Shown in pieces: positions 1-6,071 of a DNA stretch of 12,108 nt. The DNA lies in assembly GCA_046730475.1 (NCBI GenBank), contig JBKPIY010000072.1, positions 1 through 12,108 of the forward strand, given 5' to 3'. The position numbers and the translations under genes are program-made. This stretch comes from JBKPIY01 sp046730475. Lineage in GTDB: Bacteria > Actinomycetota > Thermoleophilia > Solirubrobacterales > 70-9. Each line of letters opens with the position of its first letter. Within the stretch, counting starts at the first letter, position 1. A model generated the notes under the pieces. That model did no database searches. It was not told the origin of the DNA and saw only the letters and a program-made list of their open reading frames with translations.

Positions 1-330
1 CGGAGGAGGTGGGGGCGGCACGCACTCGATCCCCGCGATCAGGCGGTGGATCCCGGCGTCGAGCTGGTCGCGGACAGCGGCGGGCAGGGCCGCGGCGATC
101 GCCGTGCTCTGCCGCTTCAGAACCCGGGCCCTGTCGAGGGCGCCGCAGGGGTCGCCGGCGTCGAGCGCGGTCGCCACGCCCTCGCTCTCCCTGGCGAGGA
201 GGGCGGCGGTCGCCCCCTGGATCGGCGGTCGAGGGGCCTGGCCCGCCTGGTCGGAGCCGCAGGCCGAGAGCGCGAACGCCAGCGCGATCGCGGTCGCTAC
301 AGCCCCTCGTGTCCTGATTCGCCTTGCCAT
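1..330 (-). CDS. Putative secreted lipoprotein, 3' end beyond the window
   Basis: The reverse strand from an ATG at 330 stays open for 110 codons to the window edge, so the C-terminus is missing. The N-terminus is a textbook lipoprotein signal: basic residues (ARRIRTR), an Ala-rich hydrophobic stretch and a lipobox L21-S22-A23-C24, so the mature protein should be lipid-anchored on the outer face of the membrane. The mature part is Ala-rich and helical, with two further cysteines (in DPCGAL and IECVPP) that could form a disulfide, and it enters a proline run just before the edge. I recognise no enzymatic domain and assign no function. It is divergent from the lysyl-oxidase-like gene at 422, with 91 bp between the starts. 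Plus-strand reading frames through this stretch lack any family features and are shadows. Confidence 0.75.
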   Translation of the reverse strand, partial: MARRIRTRGAVATAIALAFALSACGSDQAGQAPRPPIQGATAALLARESEGVATALDAGDPCGALDRARVLKRQSTAIAAALPAAVRDQLDAGIHRLIAGIECVPPPPPP

Positions 331-341
331 CTGGCGGCTGA

Positions 342-360
342 CGTCGGTTACCCGCCGACG
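342..360. promoter_or_regulatory. Inverted repeat in the divergent intergenic region
   Basis: A perfect 6-bp inverted repeat (CGTCGG ... CCGACG, 7-nt spacer) lies 11 bp upstream of the lipoprotein start and about 60 bp upstream of the lysyl-oxidase-like start. It could be an operator or a 5'-UTR hairpin. GC-rich short repeats of this size arise often by chance, so the call is weak. No convincing -10/-35 pair is visible in 331-421. Confidence 0.2.
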
Positions 361-421
361 CCCCTTGCCGAAACCGATCGACCGCAACCGGGCGGCAGGA
401 CCCTTGTTAACACTTCCACCG

Positions 422-1231
422 ATGCGGCGCGACGCCACAGCACTGGCAGTTGCGGTGATCGCGGCGACGATCGGCGGGGCCACGCTCGTCCCCGCCGCCG
501 GGGGGGACTACGGGGGCTCCGGACCGGCGGTGGAGAACCCCTGCCACGGCGAGTATCGGCTCGAGCTTCTGTGCCCCAATCTCAGGATCAGCTCACCCGA
601 GGATGTATATGTGACCAGCGGCGGCGGCAAGGTCCTCCTCCACGCCCAGAACGACATCCGCAGCCGGGGCGAGGGGCCCCTCGAGCTGCGCGGGAAGCGG
701 ATCCCGGGGACCCGCCAGATGTCGGTCCGGCAGGTGATCCACACGACCGACGGCGAGCGGCGCTTCTATCCCACCCTGGGGCGGCTGGTCTTCTACCACG
801 TGCGCGGCTACGGCTCGTATTGGAAGTTCCACCACGCCGCCCGCTTCGAGCTCTGGACGATTGGTCCCGCTGGGAGCCGGCTTGAGATGGTGCGCCGGGG
901 GCCGAAGCTGAACTACTGCTTCCGCGACCTGGTGCGGACCAAGGCCTCGGCGCGCAGCCCAGCGGCGCCGGTCTACCCGGGCTGCAGCCAGGACCCCGAC
1001 CAGGGGTTCCGGACCCTGGGGACCTCGGTCGGGTGGTCGGACATCTACCCGGCCGACTACTGGCAGAACTGGATCAACGTGAGGGGGCTGCGGGGCTGCT
1101 TCGCCTTCGTCCTCCGGGTCGACCCGCTCAACCTCCTGTACGAGAACGACGAGGGCGACAACTCGAACGGGCGCCACGTCCGCCTCCCGGTCAAGGGCGG
1201 GCGGATACGCTCCTGCCACGGGCCGACCTGA
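422..1231 (+). CDS. Secreted lysyl-oxidase-family protein, copper site apparently altered
   Basis: 269 residues from ATG 422. This start is chosen because it directly precedes a signal peptide (MRRDATALAVAV..., small residues near P24-A25-A26); longer frames overlap the divergent lipoprotein. The mature part follows the bacterial lysyl oxidase pattern: a Cys pair in ENPC..EYRLELLCPNLR, then GPLELRG, a YxxxWKFHHAARFELW segment (about 130-145), a Cys-rich middle (YCFRD, YPGCSQD), GWSDIYPADYW and a C-terminal VDPLNLLYENDEGDNS. Known lysyl oxidases oxidise peptidyl lysine with copper and a Lys-Tyr quinone. Here the segment that should carry the HxHxH copper ligands reads G131-S132-Y133-W134-K135-F136, with no His at those positions; the nearby histidines are H126, H137 and H138. 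The fold assignment is good; catalytic activity is doubtful. Likely exported to the wall or medium. Confidence 0.8.
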   Translation: MRRDATALAVAVIAATIGGATLVPAAGGDYGGSGPAVENPCHGEYRLELLCPNLRISSPEDVYVTSGGGKVLLHAQNDIRSRGEGPLELRGKRIPGTRQMSVRQVIHTTDGERRFYPTLGRLVFYHVRGYGSYWKFHHAARFELWTIGPAGSRLEMVRRGPKLNYCFRDLVRTKASARSPAAPVYPGCSQDPDQGFRTLGTSVGWSDIYPADYWQNWINVRGLRGCFAFVLRVDPLNLLYENDEGDNSNGRHVRLPVKGGRIRSCHGPT

Positions 1232-1232
1232 G

Positions 1233-1254
1233 CGGGCGCCCGACCGGGCGCCCG
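1233..1254. terminator. GC-rich hairpin between convergent genes
   Basis: Two copies of the self-complementary GGGCGCCC pair to give a 9-bp stem (1233-1241 with 1246-1254) and a GACC loop. It starts 2 bp after the stop of the lysyl-oxidase-like gene and ends 3 bp before the stop of the convergent Cys-rich gene, so it can serve both strands. There is no T-tract, which is common for actinobacterial terminators. The right copy also lies in a perfect 14-bp palindrome (1243-1256). Confidence 0.55.
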
Positions 1255-1256
1255 GT

Positions 1257-1454
1257 TCAACCATCTAAGGCCGTGGGCCCGGTGCGGCGCTTGAAGCCGG
1301 CGCATTCCCGCACGGGCAGCCGCGGGTAGCGAGGGAAGGCGGGGTCCGTGCGGGAGAGCCCGCACAGCGAGAACTCCGATCCGCGAGTGTTGCGGATCAG
1401 CCGCTGGTGGATGCAGCGGTCGCAGAGCCCCGCATCGGGCCTCGCGGCAGGCAC
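1257..1454 (-). CDS. Small Cys-rich conserved actinobacterial protein
   Basis: 65 residues from a GTG start; an in-frame TGA lies eight codons upstream, so it cannot extend far. The sequence carries CDRC (C11, C14), then a basic stretch HQRLIRNTRGSEFSLC with C31, then SRTDPAFPRYPRLPVRECAGF with a fourth Cys. The spaced four-cysteine layout suggests a small zinc- or metal-binding fold. From memory, short proteins with the pattern CxxCxHQR...RGSxFSLC...PxFPxYPxLPVxxCxGY recur in actinobacterial genomes without a known role, which is why I accept this short ORF as a gene. It is convergent with the lysyl-oxidase-like gene and divergent from the ABC operon. No clear Shine-Dalgarno precedes the GTG. 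Function unknown. Confidence 0.7.
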   Translation of the reverse strand: MPAARPDAGLCDRCIHQRLIRNTRGSEFSLCGLSRTDPAFPRYPRLPVRECAGFKRRTGPTALDG

Positions 1455-1489
1455 CGGCCGAGGGTATTCGCTCTCTTCACTTCACTTTG

Positions 1490-1495
1490 TATAGT
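1490..1495 (+). promoter_or_regulatory. -10-like hexamer TATAGT, probable leaderless start of the ABC operon
   Basis: TATAGT lies 6 bp upstream of ATG 1502, so transcription would begin at or next to the A of that ATG. No ribosome-binding site is suitably spaced for 1502. Both facts fit a leaderless mRNA, which is frequent in Actinobacteria. There is no good -35. Confidence 0.5.
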
Positions 1496-1501
1496 CGAAG
1501 G

Positions 1502-3331
1502 ATGCGGACGTTCTTGCGGCTGATGGGCTTCCTGCGCCCGTACCGTCGTTCGCTGCTCGTCTCCCTGGTGCTCGCGTGGCTGGCGATGGGGATGACGGTC
1601 CTGATCCCGCTCCTGATCGGGGACGCGGTGAACGCGATCGCCGACGGTCGCCGGGGCGACCTCCTCCCCCTGGCGGGGGCGATCCTCGGCGCGGGGTTGC
1701 TGCGGCTGGGGCTGACCTTCAACCGGCGCCTGGTCGCCGGCAGGGTGTCACTGGGGGTCGAATATGACCTCCGCCAACGCTTCTATCGCCATCTCCAGGT
1801 CCTCGAGCTCGGCTTCTTCGACGCCCAGCAGACGGGGCAGCTGATGTCGCGGGCGACGGTCGACCTTCAGTCGATCCGCTTCTTCCTCGGCTACGGGCTC
1901 ATCTTCATCACCCAGAACGGGCTCACGATCCTGCTCGCCGCCACCGTGATGTTCGTCCTCAACCCGCCCCTGGCGGCGCTGGCGCTGGCGCCGGTGCCGG
2001 TCCTGGTCGCCACCGCCACCCGCTACAACCGGCGCACCCGCCCCGCCCAGCAGGAAGTCCAGCAGCGGGTCGCCGAGCTCACCTCCGAGGCCGAGGAGAA
2101 CGTCTCCGGGATCCGGATCGTGAAGGCGTTCGCGCGCGAGGAGCACATGAAGGAGCGCTTCCGTCACCGGGTCGGGCGGGTGTTCGAACAGAGCATCTTC
2201 GCCACCCGGCTGCAGGCCTTCTACAGCCCGATGATGGGGTTCCTGCCAAACCTCGGCCTCGCGCTGGTGTTGTTCGTCGGCGGCCGCCAGGTGATCCACG
2301 GCTCGCTGTCGCTCGGGGCGTTCACGGCCTTCTACACCTACCTGCTGATGCTGGCGGTCCCGGTGCGGATGCTCGGGGTGGCGCTTGGGATGTCCCAGCG
2401 AGCGATCGCCTCAGGCAACCGCCTCTTCCAGGTGCTCGACCGCGAGCCCCGGCTGGCGAGCAGGCCGGGGGCTCCGTCGCTGCCCGCCGGCGGCGGCCGG
2501 GTCGAGCTGCGTGAGGTGAGCCTGCGCTACCCGGCCGAGGCGGCGCTCGTCGCGGTCGGCGCGGTCCCCGGTGAGCTCGGCGACGGGGCCCCGGAGCGAC
2601 CGGAGGCGCTCGCCGGCGTCAGCCTCCAGGTGCCGGCCGGGAGGATCGTTGCCCTGGTCGGGCCGACGGCGTCCGGGAAGACGAGCCTGGTGGCGCTGTT
2701 GGCGCGCCTCTATGACGCCACCGAGGGGAGCGTCGTGATCGACGGGGTCGACGTCTGCGACGTCGACCTCCCCTCGCTTCGCTCCGAGATCGCGTTCGTC
2801 GCCGACGAGAGCTTCCTGTTCTCGGACACGGTCGCCGCCAATATCGCCTACGCGCGGCCCGACGCGACCCGGAGGGAGATCGAGGCGGCGGCGCGGCGCG
2901 CCCAGGCGCACGGCTTCATCACCGCGCTTCCCAACGGCTACGACAGCGTGATCGGGGAGCGCGGCCTCACCCTGTCGGGGGGCCAGCGCCAGCGGGTGGC
3001 GATCGCCCGGGCCCTCCTGGCCGAGCCGCGGATCCTGATCCTCGACGACGCCACCTCCTCGGTCGACGCCCGCACCGAGGCCGAGATCAAGAGGGGGCTG
3101 CGCGAGGTGATGGCGGGGCGGACCACCTTCATCGTCGCCCACCGCCTCTCGACGATCTCGCTCGCGGACGAGATCGTGGTGATGGACGCGGGGCGGATCG
3201 TCGACCGCGGCACCCACGACGAGCTGCTCGAGCGATGCCCGCTGTACGCGGAGATCGCCGAGTTCGGGCTCGAGGACTCGGTCTACCTCCAGCGCGACCT
3301 CGAGGGGCGCGAGGAGGAGGCGCGGCTGTGA
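1502..3331 (+). CDS. ABC exporter half-transporter with degenerate ATP site (heterodimer partner 1)
   Basis: 609 residues; an exporter-type half-transporter with a six-helix membrane domain (about 10-310) followed by a nucleotide-binding domain. Visible motifs: A-loop Y343, Walker A GPTASGKTS (387-395), signature LSGGQ (491-495), Walker B ILILDD with D515-D516, and H-loop H547. The catalytic Glu after Walker B is Asp (D516), and the Q-loop Gln is Asp (D435 in FVADES). Both mark a site that binds but poorly hydrolyses ATP, as in heterodimeric exporters such as TM287/288. An extra segment of about 18 residues lies between Y343 and the strand before Walker A. The stop overlaps the next gene's start (GTGA), so the two are translationally coupled. 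An upstream TTG at 1487 is possible, but ATG 1502 fits the -10 box. Substrate (lipid, drug or peptide) cannot be told from the sequence. Confidence 0.92.
   Translation: MRTFLRLMGFLRPYRRSLLVSLVLAWLAMGMTVLIPLLIGDAVNAIADGRRGDLLPLAGAILGAGLLRLGLTFNRRLVAGRVSLGVEYDLRQRFYRHLQVLELGFFDAQQTGQLMSRATVDLQSIRFFLGYGLIFITQNGLTILLAATVMFVLNPPLAALALAPVPVLVATATRYNRRTRPAQQEVQQRVAELTSEAEENVSGIRIVKAFAREEHMKERFRHRVGRVFEQSIFATRLQAFYSPMMGFLPNLGLALVLFVGGRQVIHGSLSLGAFTAFYTYLLMLAVPVRMLGVALGMSQRAIASGNRLFQVLDREPRLASRPGAPSLPAGGGRVELREVSLRYPAEAALVAVGAVPGELGDGAPERPEALAGVSLQVPAGRIVALVGPTASGKTSLVALLARLYDATEGSVVIDGVDVCDVDLPSLRSEIAFVADESFLFSDTVAANIAYARPDATRREIEAAARRAQAHGFITALPNGYDSVIGERGLTLSGGQRQRVAIARALLAEPRILILDDATSSVDARTEAEIKRGLREVMAGRTTFIVAHRLSTISLADEIVVMDAGRIVDRGTHDELLERCPLYAEIAEFGLEDSVYLQRDLEGREEEARL
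3311..3320 (+). promoter_or_regulatory. Strong ribosome-binding site fixing the GTG start at 3328
   Basis: GAGGAGGAGG ends 7 nt before GTG 3328, inside the last codons of the upstream ABC gene. It supports GTG 3328 over the longer frame from 3235, whose first 31 codons read in an out-of-frame Arg/Gly-rich stretch within the upstream gene. Confidence 0.7.
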
Positions 3332-5307
3332 GCGGCCGGGACGGCACCGGCGAGCGCGAGCGGGCGCGGAAGCGGGAGCTCGATCGCGAGATCGCCGAGG
3401 TAGAGCTCGACGAGGAGCGCGAGGAGCGGGCCTACCAGCCGGGCGAGAACCGCCTGCGGGCGGTGCTGCTCCTGGCGGCCGCGCTTTGGCGGCTCCTGCG
3501 GGGGGAGGACGGGCGGGGGCGGAAGGTGCGCTGGATGCTGTCGCTGCTTCGCCCCTACCGGCTCCAGGTGGTGGCGATGTTCGCGGCCCTCGCCGTCTCG
3601 ACCGCTGCCGGGCTGGCGCCGCCGTACCTCGCCGGGCTCGCGGTCGACAAGGGGATCCGGGCCGACGATCTGTCCGCGCTGGATTGGATCGTGGCGGGGT
3701 TCATCGGCGCGGCGCTCGTGTACTGGGCGGCGAGCTTTGCCCAGACCTACCTGGTGGGCTGGGTCGGCCAGCGGGCTTTGCAGGACCTGCGCCAGCGGAT
3801 CTTCAACCACATCCAGTCGATGTCGATCGGGTTCTTCACCCGCAATCGGCCTGGGGTGCTGATCTCGCGGATGACCAACGACGTCGACGCCCTCAACCAG
3901 CTCGTCACCGACGGGATCGTCACCCTGTTCTCGGCCGGGATGACGCTGCTGGGGGTGGTGGTGATCCTGCTGTTGATCGACACGCCGCTGGCGCTCGTCA
4001 CCTTCCTCACCTTCCCGCTGCTGCTGGTTGCGAGCGTCGTCTTTCGGGTCGTGGCGGCGGGCGCCTACCGGATCACGAGGGAGCGCATCGCCGAGGTGAC
4101 CGCCTACCTCCAGGAGACGCTGAGCGGGATCCGGGTGGTGCGGAGCTTCGGGCAGGAGGAGCGGCACATCGCCCGGATGGCGGAGCTGAACGAGGCGAAC
4201 CGGGCCGCCAACATGCGGACGGTCTACCTGAACGCGTCCTACTTCCCGGCGGTGGAGCTGCTGTCGGCGATCGGGACGGCGGTGATCCTGCTGTACGGCG
4301 GCTACCGGGTGCTCGACGGGGATGCCCAGATCGGCGTCCTGGTCGCCTTCGTCGGCTACCTGCAGCAGTTCTTCGACCCGATCCAGCAGCTCTCCCAGCT
4401 GTACACGACCTACCAGCAGGGGATGGCCGCCCTCGACAAGATCTTCGATCTCCTCGACACGGAGCCGGACATGGTCGACCGGACCGGCGCCGTGGACCCG
4501 GGGCGGCTCCGGGGCGCGGTCGAGCTGGACCACGTGTGGTTCTCTTACGGGCTCGAAGGCGCCGGGGGGGTGATCGTCGACGCCGAGGACGGCGGCGAGG
4601 GCGACGGGAAGGCCGACTGGGCGTTGCGGGACGTCTCGATCGAGGTGCCGGCGGGGCAGACCCTGGCGCTGGTGGGCGAGACGGGGGCCGGGAAGTCCAC
4701 CCTCGCCAAGCTGGTGGCGCGGTTCTACGACCCCCAGCGGGGGGTGGTGCGGGTGGACGGGCGCGATCTGCGGGACCTGAGCTCGCGGTGCCTGCGGAGC
4801 CAGCTCGGGATCGTTCCCCAGGAGGGGTTTCTGTTCTCGGGGACGATCGGCGACAACATCGCCTTCGGGCGCCCGACCGCCTCCGCCGAGGAGATCGAGG
4901 CCGCGGCGGAAGCGGTCGGCGCGGACCGCTTCATCTCGCGGCTGCCGCTGGGATTGGAGACGGAGGTCGGCGAGCGAGGGGTGGCATTGTCGGCGGGGCA
5001 GCGGCAGATGGTGGCGTTCGCGCGGGCGCTGCTGGCCGAGCCGCGGATCCTGATCCTCGACGAGGCGACCTCGAATGTCGACGTGCGGACCGAGCGGGCG
5101 ATCGAGGCGGGGCTGGAGCGGCTCCTGGCGGGGCGGACGGCGATCGTGATCGCGCACCGGCTGTCGACGATCCGGGGCGCCGACCGGATCGCCGTCCTCG
5201 AGCACGGGGCGATCGTCGAGAGCGGGACCCACGACGAGCTGATCGCCGCCGGCGGGCGCTATTCGCACCTGTACGGGACCTGGGCCGAGCTGGCCGCCGC
5301 ACCGTAG
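3328..5307 (+). CDS. ABC exporter half-transporter with canonical Walker B (heterodimer partner 2)
   Basis: 659 residues from a GTG overlapping the preceding stop. A highly charged, probably coiled N-terminus (about 1-45, ERERARKRELDREIAEVELDEE) precedes six membrane helices (about 70-370) and the nucleotide-binding domain: A-loop Y407, Walker A GETGAGKST (450-458), Q-loop Q498, signature LSAGQ (554-558), Walker B ILILDE with D578-E579, H-loop H610. Catalytic Glu and Q-loop are intact, but the second Gly of the LSGGQ signature is Ala (A556). In a heterodimer this defective signature would face the defective Walker B of partner 1, while partner 1's intact LSGGQ faces this intact Walker site. 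This complementary arrangement strongly supports obligate pairing. An acidic insertion (about 408-430, with DAEDGGEGDGKAD) sits between A-loop and Walker A. Substrate unknown. Confidence 0.92.
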   Translation: MSGRDGTGERERARKRELDREIAEVELDEEREERAYQPGENRLRAVLLLAAALWRLLRGEDGRGRKVRWMLSLLRPYRLQVVAMFAALAVSTAAGLAPPYLAGLAVDKGIRADDLSALDWIVAGFIGAALVYWAASFAQTYLVGWVGQRALQDLRQRIFNHIQSMSIGFFTRNRPGVLISRMTNDVDALNQLVTDGIVTLFSAGMTLLGVVVILLLIDTPLALVTFLTFPLLLVASVVFRVVAAGAYRITRERIAEVTAYLQETLSGIRVVRSFGQEERHIARMAELNEANRAANMRTVYLNASYFPAVELLSAIGTAVILLYGGYRVLDGDAQIGVLVAFVGYLQQFFDPIQQLSQLYTTYQQGMAALDKIFDLLDTEPDMVDRTGAVDPGRLRGAVELDHVWFSYGLEGAGGVIVDAEDGGEGDGKADWALRDVSIEVPAGQTLALVGETGAGKSTLAKLVARFYDPQRGVVRVDGRDLRDLSSRCLRSQLGIVPQEGFLFSGTIGDNIAFGRPTASAEEIEAAAEAVGADRFISRLPLGLETEVGERGVALSAGQRQMVAFARALLAEPRILILDEATSNVDVRTERAIEAGLERLLAGRTAIVIAHRLSTIRGADRIAVLEHGAIVESGTHDELIAAGGRYSHLYGTWAELAAAP

Positions 5308-5333
5308 CTCGACCGGCCGAGGGATTCTCCTCG
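5308..5333. terminator. Possible bidirectional terminator between convergent genes
   Basis: The 43-bp gap between the ABC operon and the convergent lipoprotein gene holds a near-palindrome CTCGACCGGCCGAG (5308-5321) overlapping a 5-bp hairpin CGAGG/CCTCG (5318-5333, loop GATTCT). No T-run follows, so this is only suggestive. Confidence 0.3.
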
Positions 5334-5350
5334 TGCGGGCGGGGGGCCGG

Positions 5351-6025
5351 CTAGGGGACGCCGATGCCGCCGCCGCCGGTGCCGCCGGTGCCGCCGGTCC
5401 CGCCCGTGCCGCCGCTGGTGCCGCCGCCCGTGCTGGGAGTGGTCGACGGGGCGGGGGCGGGGGCGCTCGGGGCGACGGTCGAGGGGGCGCTCGGGGCGAC
5501 GGTCGAGGGGGCGCTGCTGCTGCTGGTGGTGCTGCTCGAGGGGGTCGGCTCCCTGCCGCACTCCTTGAAGCCGTAGGCGTCGGCCGCGGTGGTGGCGGCA
5601 TCCTGCGCCTGCTGGAGCTCGTCCTCGAACCTGGTGGTGTCCTCGTTGCGCTGGAGTGCGAGGGCGATCTTCTCGCCGGCGGTCACCTGGTTCTCGTAGG
5701 CGGTGAGGAAGTCGTCGAGGGTGCTGCGATCCTCGCTCGGCGGGCCCAGCTCCCTGATCGCGTCGAGGACGCCCTGGCGGGTGTCGGCGATCTCGCTGGC
5801 GCCGGTCAGCCCCTTACCCTCGGCCGCAAGCTGCCCGATCGAGCTGTTGGCCTCCTTGCAGCGGGCATCGGCCTCGGAGATGAACGCTGTCTTCGAGAGC
5901 GTCTCGGTGGTCGTCGTGGGAGGCGGAATCGAGACCTCGGGGGTGCTGTCGCCGCCGCATGCGTTGAGCCCGACGCCAGCCGCCACCCCCGCGGCCAGCG
6001 CCAGGACTACCCACAGCCGTCGCAT
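5351..6025 (-). CDS. Lipoprotein with low-complexity Ser/Thr/Pro/Gly tail
   Basis: 224 residues from ATG 6025, chosen because it directly precedes a clean signal: MRRLW, a hydrophobic stretch and lipobox L20-N21-A22-C23. A TTG 12 codons earlier is less likely. The mature protein has a Thr-rich linker (PPPTTTTET), a helical domain of about 110 residues beginning at ISEADARCKEAN and ending YGFKECG, whose two cysteines may pair, and then about 65 residues of Ser/Thr/Ala/Pro repeats (APSTV, SAP) turning into Gly-Gly-Thr repeats to the end. From memory, small actinobacterial lipoproteins with a comparable helical domain between 'ADAxC' and 'KxCG' exist without known function. The tail probably spans or sticks in the cell wall. 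Strand bias and codon periodicity favour this strand over the mirrored plus-strand frames. Confidence 0.75.
   Translation of the reverse strand: MRRLWVVLALAAGVAAGVGLNACGGDSTPEVSIPPPTTTTETLSKTAFISEADARCKEANSSIGQLAAEGKGLTGASEIADTRQGVLDAIRELGPPSEDRSTLDDFLTAYENQVTAGEKIALALQRNEDTTRFEDELQQAQDAATTAADAYGFKECGREPTPSSSTTSSSSAPSTVAPSAPSTVAPSAPAPAPSTTPSTGGGTSGGTGGTGGTGGTGGGGIGVP
5461..5515. repeat. 24-bp tandem repeat, two copies plus a partial third
   Basis: Unit GGGCGCTCGGGGCGACGGTC plus GAGG occurs identically at 5461-5484 and 5485-5508, followed by the first 7 bases of a third copy. On the coding strand it gives the eight-residue repeat built on APSTV/APS in the lipoprotein tail. The length keeps frame, so copy-number change would lengthen or shorten the tail without frameshift. 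Confidence 0.85.
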
Positions 6026-6071
6026 AGAGCGCCGCAAGGTAGCACGCACCCCAGCCGTCAACCCCGCGCCC

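Noticed and set aside
46..885. Long plus-strand reading frame through the left edge
   Set aside because: It is Arg/Gly/Pro-rich with no domain and overlaps two supported genes in other frames; long spurious frames are expected at this GC content.
5364..5576. Plus-strand Pro/Val-rich frame with GTPPVPP-like repeats
   Set aside because: It is antisense to the repeat tail of the lipoprotein; the minus strand has signal peptide, lipobox and folded domain in one frame.
3283..5601. Very long minus-strand reading frame opposite the second ABC gene
   Set aside because: It is the mirror of the ABC coding frame; composition is Arg/Pro/His/Gln-rich without motifs, whereas the plus strand shows all ABC motifs.
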